From Bifidobacterium choerinum (GTDB taxonomy: Bacteria; Actinomycetota; Actinomycetes; Actinomycetales; Bifidobacteriaceae), in assembly GCF_000741135.1 (NCBI RefSeq), contig NZ_JGYU01000003.1, forward strand, positions 1 through 64,000: DNA of 64,000 nucleotides, in the 5' to 3' direction. Below the pieces are notes generated by a model, which saw only the letters and a program-made list of their open reading frames with translations, was not told the DNA's origin and did not search any database. The translations under genes and the position numbers were made by a program. This document shows, piece by piece, positions 28,128 to 37,984 of the stretch; the first letter of the stretch is position 1, and each line of letters starts with the position of its first letter.

Positions 28128-28257
28128 CTATCTCGGCTGAGGAGGAGCATTTTCTCGGCTAGTCACGAGTATCGGCGTCCGAAGGCACTGCGCCATGCCG
28201 TTTTGCCGCTTGATACTCGGCCTATTCGGAGAAAATGCTCCTCCTCAGCCGAGATAG
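28128..28257. repeat. Palindromic element C (convergent junction)
   Basis: A 130-bp element with perfect 29-bp arms (28128-28156, 28229-28257) beginning CTATCTCGGCTGAGGAGGAG. The interior has a second inverted pair CGAGTATC/GATACTCG. It lies between the permease and the second AEC transporter, which converge. The rest of the 27784-28487 gap holds no gene that can be supported. Confidence 0.95.
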
Positions 28258-28487
28258 TTGCGTAAGACCCGCATTCATGCTCCTCGGGGCCTCAATGCAG
28301 ACTTTCCGGAATGGTCGGTTCGGATGGGGATCTTCCGGCTTCCGCTGCGGAACAACGCGTGGGCATGACCGGTGGCGTCGGCCGTACTGAGGCCTTCCGA
28401 CCCCACGCCGTGGAAGACGCGGCCGCCAATCGTGGTTCCATGCCGAGGATCGCGCAAGTACGCGCGTATCGGCACGCCGCTCCGCTG

Positions 28488-29432
28488 TCAGCTCAGGATC
28501 GCGGCGATGATCGCGATGAAGATCGGACTCGTCACAGTCGAGACGAGGATGCCGTCGCGCGCGAAGGTGAGACCCACGTTGTAACGGGCCGCGTAATTGT
28601 AGACGTTCTGGCCGGTCGGCAGCGCGGCGAGCACGACGCACGCGTATAGCACCGGGCCGCGGAAGCCCATCACGAAGTAGGCGAGCAGAAATGCGATGAT
28701 CGGCATCACGACGTTCTTCAGCACGGCGACGGTGACGATCGCCGGACGGTTGCTCTTGTTCTGCATCGGTTTCGTGCCGTGCAGCGACATGCCGAACGCC
28801 ATCAGGATCATCGGGACCGCCGACGCGCCGATCATGCTGATCGGGTTGCGGATGTAGTCCGGCACGATTGCAAAACCGAACTTCGCGTTGAGCAGCGAGA
28901 CGAGAATGCCGAGCATCGTGCCGATGAGCAGCGGCTGATGCAGCGGCTGCTTGAGGATCGTCTTCGCCGAGACCTTGCCCTTCGTCGTCGCATCGAGCAC
29001 GGTCAGGCCAATCGGCGTGAACACGGCCTGCTGCATGACGAGAATCGGTGCGACAAGCGCCGGGTTGCCGAGGATGTAGGTGGCGATCGGCAGACCGATG
29101 TTGTTCGAGTTCAGGTAGAGCGAGTTGAGCACGCCGATCGTGGCGTCGGGCGCCTTCAGATGGAAGAAGCACGCGTTGAGGATCAGGAAGATGACGCCCA
29201 CCGCGAGCGCCGAGAAGAACGCGACGAAAATCGATGGATGGAAGATCTCGCCCAGCTTCTCGTCGGCGAGGATATCGAACATCAGGCAGGGGCTCGCGAC
29301 GAAGAAGCTCAAGCGGTTGAGCACGTACTGCGCCTGCGGGCCGCCAATCTGCATGCGTGCGGCGACATAGCCGACCGCGATCACGATGCCGATGACGCAG
29401 AAACCTTCCATCGCGCTGATCAAGCCCGCCAT
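28488..29432 (-). CDS. AEC family transporter (second)
   Basis: A 314-residue auxin-efflux-carrier family permease with ten predicted helices. Helix-breaking segments are visible at NSNNIGLPIATYILGNPAL in the first half and ALPTGQNVYNYAARYNVG in the second. It shares the family but little sequence with the AEC gene at 16.5-17.5 kb, so they are probably not recent duplicates. The start MAGLISAMEGF is preceded by AAAGGAGCGTC. An octanucleotide repeat lies in its upstream region. Confidence 0.88.
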   Translation of the reverse strand: MAGLISAMEGFCVIGIVIAVGYVAARMQIGGPQAQYVLNRLSFFVASPCLMFDILADEKLGEIFHPSIFVAFFSALAVGVIFLILNACFFHLKAPDATIGVLNSLYLNSNNIGLPIATYILGNPALVAPILVMQQAVFTPIGLTVLDATTKGKVSAKTILKQPLHQPLLIGTMLGILVSLLNAKFGFAIVPDYIRNPISMIGASAVPMILMAFGMSLHGTKPMQNKSNRPAIVTVAVLKNVVMPIIAFLLAYFVMGFRGPVLYACVVLAALPTGQNVYNYAARYNVGLTFARDGILVSTVTSPIFIAIIAAILS

Positions 29433-29487
29433 GACGCTCCTTTACTCGTGTGTTTCCGTTTGTGCCTTGCTGTGCTTTGTTGTGCTT

Positions 29488-29519
29488 CGTATGCTCGTAT
29501 GCTCGTATGCTCGTATGCC
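29488..29519. repeat. Octanucleotide microsatellite CGTATGCT x4
   Basis: Four head-to-tail copies of the 8-base unit CGTATGCT (the last ends in CC), 56-88 bp upstream of the second AEC gene start on the minus strand. A looser TGTGCTTTGT-type repeat lies between it and the gene. Confidence 0.9.
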
Positions 29520-29594
29520 CAACTCAGTGTGTCACCTCCCTCCCACATCGCGCGTCATTTGTTTCAAAACGGGCGCGCGCTCGCGTCCTGACTC

Positions 29595-30170
29595 ATCGGC
29601 CGTGTCGATGAACCGTCCCGTAGCGTCGGTGCTGTCGATGAGCCGGGACGCTAAGGGGTCGTTCCGCGGGTGGTTCCGTCGGTCGTGTCGATGTTCCGTC
29701 CCGCGAAGGGGACTGTTTCCGTCCCGTTCCATCGGCTGTGTCGATGAACCGTCCCGTAGCGTCCCGTTCCGTCGGGCATGTTGATGTTCCGTCCCGCAAA
29801 CGGGCCTGTTTGCGTCCCGTTCCATCAGAGCCGCCGATGAGCCGGGACGCGAAGTGGCTGGTTCGCGGGTGGTTTCGTCGACCGTGTCGATGTCCCGTCC
29901 CGTAGCGTCCCGCTCCGTCGTGCGCGTCGACGTTCCGTCCCGCTGGGGAGCCTGATTGCGTCCCGATCCGTCGCACGCGTCCATGTTTCGAGACGCTGGG
30001 GAGTCTGTTTCCGTCCCGTTCCGTCGGTGCTGTCGATGAACCGGGACGCTAACGGGCGGTTCCGCGGGTGGTTCCATCGGCCGTGTCGATGAACCGTCCC
30101 GTAGCGTCCCGATTTGTCGTGTGCGTCGACGGTTCGGGACGCGAAGGGACCTGATTCCGTCCCATTCCGT
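29595..30170. repeat. Tandem array with about 53-bp and shortened units
   Basis: Repeated GTCCCGTTCCGTCGG, TGTGTCGATG, and CCGTCCCGTAGC or CGGGACGCTAACGGG segments, with some units of about 53 bp and some shortened to 30-40 bp. The array fills the 893-bp gap between the second AEC gene and dapE, which are divergent. No gene is supported within it. Confidence 0.9.
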
Positions 30171-30325
30171 CGCCGCCGCCGGCAATCGCGGACGCCAGAA
30201 GACCCGGCGCGCTGTGTCGCCGCCCGTATGCCCGCACTGCGGTCGCGCCGACCGTGTCGCTGACCCAGCTGTTACGATATGTGCGAGCAAACCGACTATG
30301 AATCGTTCTGTATCTGGAGATTTCA

Positions 30326-31597
30326 ATGACTGCTAACTCCGCACCTACTGCTTCCGCCTCCAACACGTCGCCCGCCTCCTCCACCACCGCGACTCCGATT
30401 CCTCCGGCGTCCTCCATCGTTATCGACCCGTCCGCGGGCGACCAGCGGAACCTCAACGATCTGATGGCGCAGGTGATGAGCGTGTATTCGGTGAGTGATG
30501 ACGAAGGCCCGCTCACCGATATGGTCGAGGAGTTCCTGCGCGCGCAGCCGCATCTGACGGTGCGCCGCCACGGCGATACGCTCGTCGCGACCACGGACTT
30601 CGGCAAGGAGCATCGCGTCGTGCTCGCCGGACATCTGGACACGGTGCCGGTCATCGACAACTTCCCGCCGTTGTGGCTCGAACCGGGCGATCCGCTGATC
30701 CGCGGGGACGTCGCCGCCGCCCATCCGGGCGAACGTGTGCTGTGGGGGCGCGGCGCGACCGACATGAAGGGTTCCAACGCCGTGCTGCTGTTCCTTGCGG
30801 CCACATTGACCGACCCGAAGTACGACCTGACCTTCGTTTTCTACGACCATGAGGAAGTCGCCGCCGAGAAGAACGGCCTGCGCAAGGTCGTCGAGGCGCA
30901 TCCCGACTGGATTACCGGCGATTTCGCGATCATCGGCGAACCCACCGACTGCGGCATCGAGGGCGGCTGCAACGGCACGATGCGTTTCGACGTCGTCGCG
31001 CACGGCGTGGCCGCGCATTCGGCGCGCGCGTGGATGGGCGACAACGCGATCCACAAGGCCGCCGAAATCCTCAACCGGTTGAACGCCTATGAGAACAAGG
31101 CGGTCGACGTGGATGGCCTGACGTATCAGGAGGGTCTCAACGCGACGCTGATCTCCGGCGGCAACGGCACGAACGTCATCCCCGGCGAATGCCGTGTCCA
31201 TGTGAACTACCGTTTCGCTCCGAACAAGACGCTGCCACAGGCGAAGGCATTGATGATGGGGGCCGATTGCGGCGCCGAACTCGGCAACGGCGAGCATGTC
31301 GCGACCGGCGGCGTGTTCGCGGGTTTCGGCATCGAGATGAAGGACGAGTCGCCGTCCGCGCGTCCCGGCATGGACGATCCGCTCGTGCAGTCGCTTGTCG
31401 CGCTTGTGCGTGAGCGTACCGGCCGTGAGCCGCTGGCGAAGCTCGGTTGGACCGATGTGGCGCGTTTCTCGCAACTCGGCATCCCCGCCGTGAATCTGGG
31501 CGCCGGCAGTCCGCTGCTGGCGCACAAGCATGACGAGCAGCTGCCCGAAACCGACCTCACGCTCATGGCCGGCATCCTCACCGACTGGCTGAACTGA
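30326..31597 (+). CDS. dapE: Succinyl-diaminopimelate desuccinylase
   Basis: Zinc hydrolase of the lysine/diaminopimelate pathway: releases LL-diaminopimelate from its N-succinyl form. The M20 family metal ligands are visible in LAGHLDTVPV, GRGATDMKGSNA and FYDHEEVAAEKNG, and the dimerisation domain follows (NGTMRFDVVAHGVAAHSARAWMGDNAIHKA). The 423 residues include a Ser/Thr/Ala-rich head of about 40 residues not found in most homologues. GGAGATTTCA precedes the ATG. It stands alone between repeat arrays. Confidence 0.93.
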   Translation: MTANSAPTASASNTSPASSTTATPIPPASSIVIDPSAGDQRNLNDLMAQVMSVYSVSDDEGPLTDMVEEFLRAQPHLTVRRHGDTLVATTDFGKEHRVVLAGHLDTVPVIDNFPPLWLEPGDPLIRGDVAAAHPGERVLWGRGATDMKGSNAVLLFLAATLTDPKYDLTFVFYDHEEVAAEKNGLRKVVEAHPDWITGDFAIIGEPTDCGIEGGCNGTMRFDVVAHGVAAHSARAWMGDNAIHKAAEILNRLNAYENKAVDVDGLTYQEGLNATLISGGNGTNVIPGECRVHVNYRFAPNKTLPQAKALMMGADCGAELGNGEHVATGGVFAGFGIEMKDESPSARPGMDDPLVQSLVALVRERTGREPLAKLGWTDVARFSQLGIPAVNLGAGSPLLAHKHDEQLPETDLTLMAGILTDWLN

Positions 31598-31599
31598 CC

Positions 31600-32105
31600 C
31601 GCGCGTCCCGTTTCGTCGGTGCAGTCGATATCCCAACCCGCAAAACCACCTGTTTCCGTCCCGATTCGTCGGCCGCGCCGACGGATTGGGATGCTGTGGG
31701 GCCTGTTTCCGTCCGGTTCCGTCGTCCGACCGGATGGTTCGGGACGCTGCGGGTGGGTTCGTCGGCTGGTTCGATGGTTCGGGACGCTGGGGGACTGGGG
31801 TGCGTCCGGTTTCGTCGACTGTGCCGATGGTTCGGGACGCTGCGTCCCGTTTCGTCGGCCGGTTCGATGAGTTGGGACGCTAACAGGCTGATTCGCGGGT
31901 GGGTTCGTCGGCTGGTTCGACAGGTCGGGACGCTAAAGGGCCGTTTTGCGGGTGGGTTCGTCGATTGGCCTGATGGGTTGGGACGCTGCGGGTGGGTTCG
32001 TCGGCTGGTTCGATGGGTCGGGACGCTAAAGGCCCGCTTCCGTCCAGTTTCATCGGCCCCGTCGACGTTCCGGGACGCGGGGTCCGCGAACCGCCGCCGC
32101 GCACA
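31600..32105. repeat. Tandem array related to the 29.6-kb array
   Basis: Diverged units containing GGTTCGGGACGCT, GCGGGTGGGTTCGTCGGCTG and GTTCGATGGTTCGGGACG, spaced about 38-55 bp. It fills the gap between dapE and RNase E. The remaining 280 bp (32106-32386) is the likely RNase E leader and shows no gene. Confidence 0.88.
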
Positions 32106-32386
32106 TCCACCCACGCCGTCGCACATTCGACCATGAGTTGTGTCATACTGAGACGTGGCGGTTTTCTGCAAAAATCGCCCAACAACCGATGGCGTTGATC
32201 CCCTCGCGTTGAACCCGGAAGAACGGGATCGTAAACCGCGAGCGCCGGTGTCCGCCTTCGCTTGAATCGACTTTTGGATTGCCACCAGCGTGCGCGACCC
32301 GCGCGGCCGTAGTGAGAGTATGGCGTGAGAACGCATGGGGCCAGGACGTCTGCGCCGTGATTGCAGCATGGCGCGCCGTTAGGAGC

Positions 32387-35350
32387 ATGGTGCCCGATTT
32401 GACTGATCGTTTCGTCGCGAACGAAACTTCCGCATCTACAGAGAAGACCCCCGAAAACGTTGCCGCGCAGCCGGCGCCGCGTCGTCGCGGCCGCCGTGTC
32501 GTGCGTGACGCCGGCGCCGCGAACGCCTCCGTCGAGCTCAAGGTGGAGGAGCACGCGCCGCTGTTCCGCGAGCCGAGCGTGCCAGCATTGCCCGCGTCGA
32601 AGCCGGCCGCGGCGATCACGTCGTCGAAGGACGACAAAGATTCCGCTGACGGCGAACCGAAGCGTCGCCGTACACGTGCGACGTCGTCGTCGCGCAGCCG
32701 TTCCGCGGCCGACGTCGTCGACGCGCTCGACGATTTCGTCGACAATGACGACCGTGACGCCGACCGTGACGCCAATCGCGAATCCGGCCGCACGTCGCAC
32801 CGCCGCGCCTCGCGTCCGATGACGTCGCTGCTGTTCCAGGAGCCCGTCATCCCGCTGCCGGGCGATGAGGACGACGACCGCCGCTCCCGCCGCAACGGCG
32901 CTGATGACGATGACGAGGAGCCGGCGCCGCGCAGCCGTCGCCGTCGTGCCTCCGCCTCCGACGATGAGAACGAGTCCGCGCCGCGCCGCCGTTCGCGTCG
33001 CGCGTCGTCCGCCGCTGACGAGGACGATGAGGAGCCGACGACGTCGCGTCGCTCGCGCCGCGCGAAGTCGCAGGACGATGACGAGGAGCCGGCGCCGCGC
33101 AGCCGCCGCCGCTCGCGTCGTGCATCGGCCGCGCATGAGTCGTCCGACGCCGACGACGTGACCGAGACGAGCGAGGAGACGACCGTTCGCGACTACCCCG
33201 ACGGCGAAGAGGAGACGACGTCGACGCGCCGCCGTTCGCGCAGATCGAACCGTCGTCTCAACGCGCAGGAGCGTCGCGCGGCGGCCGAAGTCGAGCAGAT
33301 CGAAGAGGACCTCGTGCTCGACGACATCACGTATGCGCCGATCGACGACGCGATCGCGCGCAACGCGAAGAAGAAGGCGAACGACGAGCACGGCGAGGAC
33401 GAGGACGAGGAGGAGGAGACGTCGATGCGCACGCGTCGCCGTCGCCGTCGCCGCTCGCAGGAGTCCGACGCCGAGTCGACGAAGTCGAACGACAAGAACG
33501 CCGACAAGGACAACGAAGAGAACAACGAGGAAGACGAGGAGACGACGGTCACGCGTCGTCGCCGTCGTCGCCGTGGCGGCAAGAACGCCGAAGAGGAGAC
33601 GACGACGCACCGTTCGCGCAAGCAGCAGTACATCGACGAGATCACCGACGTCGAAGGCTCCACGCGTCTCGAGGCGAAGAAGCAGCGCCGTCGTGACAAC
33701 CGTCGCGAGCGCAGCCGGCAGAACCAGCTGCTCGAGCAGGACTTCCTCGCCCGCCGCGAAAACGTCGACCGACTGATGGTCGTGCGTCAGCGCGAACGCC
33801 ATACGCAGATCTCGGTGCTCGAGGACAACGTGCTCGTCGAGCATTACGTCTCCGACATCCAGGAGGTCGCGACGGTCGGCAACATCTACATCGGCCGTGT
33901 GCAGAACGTGCTGCCGAGCATGGAGGCGGCCTTCGTCGACATCGGCCAGGCGCGCAACGGCGTGCTGTACGCGGGCGAGGTCAACTGGGACACGACACGT
34001 CTCGAAGGGCAGCCGCGGCGCATCGAACTCGCGTTCCGCTCCGGCGATCCGGTGCTTGTGCAGGTGACGAAGGATCCGATCGGCCATAAGGGCGCGCGTC
34101 TGACGAGTCAGGTGACGCTCGCCGGCCGCTTCCTCGTGCTCGTGCCGTTGGGCGGCATGACCGGCGTCAGCCGCAAGCTGAGCAGCCGTGAGCGCAGCCG
34201 CCTGAAGTCGATTGTGTCGAAGGTCGCGCCGAAGGACATGGGCGTCATCATCCGCACGGCCGCGGAGGGCGCCACCGAAGAGGCGATCGTCAAGGACATG
34301 GAACAGCTCACGCATCAGTGGGAGCAGATCCAGACGAAGTTCGAGGAATTCCGCCACGGCAAGCGTCCGAAGCTGTTGCAGGGCGAGCCGGACATGGCGA
34401 TCCGCGTCGTGCGCGACATCTTCAACGACGACTTCCGCAAGATGATCGTCGAAGGCGACAGCGTCTATGAGCGCATCGAACAGTATCTGGATACAATGGC
34501 GCCCGATCTGAGCGCAAAGCTGGAGAAGTGGGATCCGGCCGAGCACGAAGGCAAGGACGTGTTCGACAAGTGGCAGATCGATTCGCAGCTGCGCAAGGGC
34601 ATGGAACGTCAGGTGTACCTGCCGTCCGGCGGATCGATCGTCATCGACCGCACCGAGGCGATGACGACGATCGATGTGAACACCGGCCGGTTCATCGGCC
34701 GTGGCAAGTCGCTCGAGGAGACGGTGACGCGCTGCAACCTCGAGGCGAGCGAGGAGATCGCACGGCAGCTGCGTCTGCGTGACATCGGCGGCATGGTCAT
34801 GATCGATTACGTGGACATGGTGATGCCGGCGAACCGCGACCTCGTGCTGCGGCGTTTGGTCGAGTGCCTGGCGCGCGACCGCACGAAGCATCAGGTGGCC
34901 GAGGTCACGTCGCTGGGCTTGGTGCAGATGACGCGCAAGCGCATAGGTCAGGGACTCGTCGAAGCGTTCTCCGAAGAGTGCCCGACGTGCAAGGGGCGCG
35001 GATTCATCGTGCATGACGAGCCGACGATCTCCGGGGACTACGACGATCCGTATGCGCTCAAGGGCGGCGACCCGTTCGTCAAGACGAACAAGCACGGCCA
35101 CGGCAGCGAAGCGCACGGCGGCTCCGGCTCGCATGGTGCGCATGGTGCGCATGGTGCAGGGCGCGGGACGTCGTCCGCGCGTGGCGCGTCGGTGCCGCAG
35201 GGGTCGTCCGACGCCGTCAAGCAGAAGCTCGCGCAGATCGCGGCGGCGGCCGTGGCGGCGACGAACGCCGAAGAGGAGATCCACGACGCGCTCAACGACG
35301 CAGAAACCCTCGAGGTGCAGATCGAACACGTCGAGGAGAACGAGGACTAG
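32387..35350 (+). CDS. rne: Ribonuclease E/G
   Basis: Endoribonuclease of mRNA decay and rRNA processing, 987 residues. The first 470 are arginine-rich and acidic low-complexity sequence (repeated RSRR, EDDEEP and TRRRRRRR blocks) with no fold. The S1 domain begins near VGNIYIGRVQNVLPSMEAAF. The catalytic core has the magnesium-binding Asp in TTIDVNTGRF (about residue 761) and VDMVMPANRDLVLRRL. The zinc-link CPTCKGRG is at about residue 864, and a Gly/His-rich tail follows. ATG at 32387 has AGGAG only one base away; the adjacent GTG at 32390 would have better spacing. The gene is not directly followed by rplU here. Confidence 0.93.
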   Translation: MVPDLTDRFVANETSASTEKTPENVAAQPAPRRRGRRVVRDAGAANASVELKVEEHAPLFREPSVPALPASKPAAAITSSKDDKDSADGEPKRRRTRATSSSRSRSAADVVDALDDFVDNDDRDADRDANRESGRTSHRRASRPMTSLLFQEPVIPLPGDEDDDRRSRRNGADDDDEEPAPRSRRRRASASDDENESAPRRRSRRASSAADEDDEEPTTSRRSRRAKSQDDDEEPAPRSRRRSRRASAAHESSDADDVTETSEETTVRDYPDGEEETTSTRRRSRRSNRRLNAQERRAAAEVEQIEEDLVLDDITYAPIDDAIARNAKKKANDEHGEDEDEEEETSMRTRRRRRRRSQESDAESTKSNDKNADKDNEENNEEDEETTVTRRRRRRRGGKNAEEETTTHRSRKQQYIDEITDVEGSTRLEAKKQRRRDNRRERSRQNQLLEQDFLARRENVDRLMVVRQRERHTQISVLEDNVLVEHYVSDIQEVATVGNIYIGRVQNVLPSMEAAFVDIGQARNGVLYAGEVNWDTTRLEGQPRRIELAFRSGDPVLVQVTKDPIGHKGARLTSQVTLAGRFLVLVPLGGMTGVSRKLSSRERSRLKSIVSKVAPKDMGVIIRTAAEGATEEAIVKDMEQLTHQWEQIQTKFEEFRHGKRPKLLQGEPDMAIRVVRDIFNDDFRKMIVEGDSVYERIEQYLDTMAPDLSAKLEKWDPAEHEGKDVFDKWQIDSQLRKGMERQVYLPSGGSIVIDRTEAMTTIDVNTGRFIGRGKSLEETVTRCNLEASEEIARQLRLRDIGGMVMIDYVDMVMPANRDLVLRRLVECLARDRTKHQVAEVTSLGLVQMTRKRIGQGLVEAFSEECPTCKGRGFIVHDEPTISGDYDDPYALKGGDPFVKTNKHGHGSEAHGGSGSHGAHGAHGAGRGTSSARGASVPQGSSDAVKQKLAQIAAAAVAATNAEEEIHDALNDAETLEVQIEHVEENED

Positions 35351-35393
35351 TCCTCCGCGGGCGGCTGGTTGTCCGCGCGTGTATATGTAGTCT

Positions 35394-35445
35394 GAACGGC
35401 CGTGGGTGGAGGCTGACGCTTCCGCCCACGGCCGTTCTGTGTTTT
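35394..35445 (+). terminator. Terminator after rne
   Basis: Long stem starting GAACGGCCGTGGGTGGAG and closing CGCCCACGGCCGTTC, followed by GTTTTC, about 45 bp past the stop. Confidence 0.85.
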
Positions 35446-35528
35446 CGGTGGGCCGTTTTGTGGTTTGGACGCGGTCTTCGGTCGCTCCGCTTCGTGTGTT
35501 TCTGTGCGCGGATGGCGGCTATGGCCGC

Positions 35529-35660
35529 GTTGCGATTATCCGGGGTGCGGTGTGTGGCGCGGGTGTTCGCTGGGTTGTGCGGTTGCGATCATCAGCGGTG
35601 CGATATGTGGCGGGGATGTTCGCTGAGGTATGCTGTTGCGATCAGATTGGGTGCGCCGCT
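35529..35660. repeat. 53-bp tandem array at 35.5 kb
   Basis: Units starting with GTTGCGAT at 35529, 35582 and 35635, exactly 53 bp apart, each with GGTGCG near position 17 and GTGTTCGCTG or GATGTTCGCTG near position 36. The array lies upstream of the AbiEi/DUF559-like gene in the 460-bp gap after rne; apart from the rne terminator nothing else is seen there. Confidence 0.92.
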
Positions 35661-35812
35661 CGGCGGAGCGGTTCGCCGGGGAGGGAATGTGGACAACGGG
35701 GGCATCCGTACACAGGTGCCGGCGCAGGTGGCGGCGTGGTGTGGTGAGCGGCTAGCGTATGGGCTCATATCCCGCCGATGGAGTGCGGGGGAATGTGTGG
35801 AAAGGAGCTATC

Positions 35813-36779
35813 ATGCGCAGACATGCGGCAATGGAGCAGCAGTTGGATGAGGCGGAGGCGGCGCGCAGATGCCTGCACGCCACCAATGATGGGGTGCGGC
35901 AGGCGTTGATGCGGCGGCGCAGAGCGGGTGAGATCGTGTCGCTGATGCCCGGATTGTTCATATGGCGCACGACCTGGGAGGCGCTGACGCCGATTGAGCA
36001 GATGTGCCATCTGGTCCGCGGCCTCGCGCAGATTCATTCCGATTGGGTCTTCGGCGGCGTCGCCGCAGCATGCATACTCGGCTTGTGGATCGACTACCGC
36101 ACCGTGAACGAGGCGCTGCGAAGCGGCAAGGTCGATGTGATGTGCACGATGCGCAATGGGAAAGGAGACAGCCGCCACATGCACCGCATCCGCTCGGGTG
36201 CCGGATTGTGCATCCGCGTAGATGGCGTGAAGGTGACGACGCCGGAGCGGACGGCGGTCGATTGCGCGCGGATGCCGCCGTTCGACGCCGCGATGCAGGT
36301 CGTGTGCTGCGTGCTGCACAACGGTGTGGAACTGACGTCGATCATCGGATGCGCGGCGCATAACGGCGAGATAGGCAAGGCGCCGCGGGCCGTGTTCCAA
36401 TATGCGACACCGCTTGTCGAGAATGGCGGCGAGGCGAAGGCGCTGGCCCGATTCGTCCAATGCGGGTTCGCGGTGCCGCAGATGCAGGTGGTTTTCGTCG
36501 ATCCGCAGACCGGGCGCACCTACCGCGTGGATTTTCTGTGGCTCTGCACCGATGGCGCGATCATCGTCGTCGAGCTCGATGGGCTCGTCAAGTACAACCG
36601 ATCCGCAGATGACGAAGGGGCGCTCGCTCGGCGGCATCATCGACGACGAACGCGAGCGGGTCGAGGGCCTGAAGCGTGCCGGCGTCCATACCGTGGTGCG
36701 CATCCGGATGGAGGACCTGAACAATACGGCGATGCTGCAACGGAAACTGCGCGAAGCCGGGGTTCCCGTACGTCGGTAA
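35813..36779 (+). pseudogene. AbiEi-like / DUF559-like protein, frameshifted
   Basis: The frame beginning MRRHAAMEQQLDEAEAARRC (start fixed by AAGGAG) has an N-terminal winged-helix domain of AbiEi antitoxin type (RRRRAGEIVSLMPGLFIWRTTWEALTPIEQ, then WVFGGVAAACILGLWI). A C-terminal PD-(D/E)XK-like DUF559 domain follows, with YRVDFLWL and IIVVELDGLVKYN. Near 36608 the conserved DUF559 continuation (MTKGRSLGGIIDDERERVEG to the stop at 36779) moves into the next frame, so one base appears inserted. Without a frameshift the protein ends in arginine-rich nonsense at 36835. It could be a pseudogene, an assembly error or programmed slippage. Bifidobacteria carry many such orphan genes. Confidence 0.75.
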
Positions 36780-36850
36780 CGGGTTCTGCGGGTCGATTTG
36801 GCGATCATGCCGGTGCGCTCTCGCAGCCGACATGATCGCAACCGTCGGCG

Positions 36851-37010
36851 CTTGCGATCATCGTAGGGGAGATCTGCGTGTGAGATGTTCGCTAGACCAG
36901 TCCGCCGCGATTACGGCGGGTGCAGATTGATGCAGAGACGTTCGCTGAGAGACCTGTCTGCGATCGTCCCGGGTGCGGATTGGGGCGGAAACGTTCACTG
37001 GGGCGGTCTG
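36851..37010. repeat. 53-bp tandem array at 36.9 kb
   Basis: Three units starting at 36851, 36904 and 36957, exactly 53 bp apart. Anchors are TGCGATC or CGCGATT at the start, GGGTGCRGATT in the middle and ACGTTCRCTG in the second half. The 36780-37253 gap holds nothing else that can be supported. Confidence 0.92.
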
Positions 37011-37253
37011 TGGTAAGCGCGACGGAAGCGGATTGGAGACAGAGACTCCTATGGGATGCCTATTGCGCCGATTCGAACAGGCGTCGTATAAGGAGTAGAT
37101 ATGACTGCTCGTTGCCAGAGAGCACCGGCTACGCATTGTGGAGTTTGGTTAACGAAAGTTCTGGTTAGATTAAAGGCGATGAACTTCGATGCCGAGGGAG
37201 AACGGTTCTCCTCCCGGTTGTGTGAAAGAAGAGGAAGCGAAGGCGGAACACTG

Positions 37254-37925
37254 ATGGATGACTTTAATACGCGGTTGGATGAGCTCCAGAATGAAATTGA
37301 CGGTCTGCGGAGCGATTTGGATGATTTGCGAGATGAAGTGGAGACGATGTCAGAACGAATAGAGGAGGAGATATCGAGAGGAAACAAAGCAAGATTGGCT
37401 ATGTGGGCACAGACGGAGGATGGGAAAAGGTATCTGCGTCTTAAACTGATTTGGAACACATTCCTGTCATTGCGCAAGGTCACGGAAAGGGACCGGAAGG
37501 CATTCGCCCTAAAAGTGGCCGGTAGGAAGCCGGAATGGAGCGCCTTTGCGTCCGAACGTGAGGGGAATCTGTTCAAGCGGCTTCTGCGCAGCAAGGAGCT
37601 CAAACATGAGTTTGAGCAGATTGAAGCTGATTGGCAGCGGCGTTATGACAAGGCCATCTCGCCGTTGCCACATGCCTCCTATTTCGTCAAGGGCGGTCCT
37701 CGCTTGGTGAAGACTGTTGAGGATGTATGGAAACTTGCAGATTCAGCGGCGGGAGAGGGGGACTTCGTTGCTGCGGCTGAAGCAACAAACTGCTCGTTAC
37801 CGCAGATCAGGTACCGTTATGATGCAGAAGTTCCTGCTGAGTTGCCTAACGTGAAAAAATGGCTAGCGGAACATCCTCATGCAGATATCACGTGGCCCTA
37901 TACCAGAGTTGTTTCTGGAGATTAG
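37254..37925 (+). CDS. Protein of unknown function with N-terminal coiled coil
   Basis: Not recognised. The proposed 223-residue protein starts MDDFNTRLDELQNEIDGLRS, a strong coiled coil to about residue 45 (LRDEVETMSERIEEEI). A soluble, charged region rich in Trp and Lys/Arg follows (WNTFLSLRKVTERDRKAFALKVAGRKPEW). There is no signal peptide or membrane helix. An upstream frame to 37101 is open but less protein-like. Base composition is lower in GC than the flanking core genes, in line with transfer. It lies between the frameshifted AbiEi-like gene and the pilus operon. It is too short for a pilin and carries no sorting signal. Confidence 0.55.
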   Translation: MDDFNTRLDELQNEIDGLRSDLDDLRDEVETMSERIEEEISRGNKARLAMWAQTEDGKRYLRLKLIWNTFLSLRKVTERDRKAFALKVAGRKPEWSAFASEREGNLFKRLLRSKELKHEFEQIEADWQRRYDKAISPLPHASYFVKGGPRLVKTVEDVWKLADSAAGEGDFVAAAEATNCSLPQIRYRYDAEVPAELPNVKKWLAEHPHADITWPYTRVVSGD

Positions 37926-37984
37926 AAAAGGACGCCGTATGAATTGGTCAAGAGGGATGGGGGTGGGGATGCTTTTGTTGGGGG

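Noticed and set aside
29532..32105. Long open frames across the repeat arrays between the second AEC gene, dapE and rne (both strands).
   Set aside because: The frames are made of repeated Arg/Pro/Thr-rich peptides, have no ribosome binding site and follow the repeat unit, as expected from stop-poor GC-rich repeats.
31880..35329. An 1149-codon open frame on the minus strand opposite rne.
   Set aside because: Shadow of the RNase E/G gene and of the repeat array; it consists mainly of complements of arginine and acidic codons.
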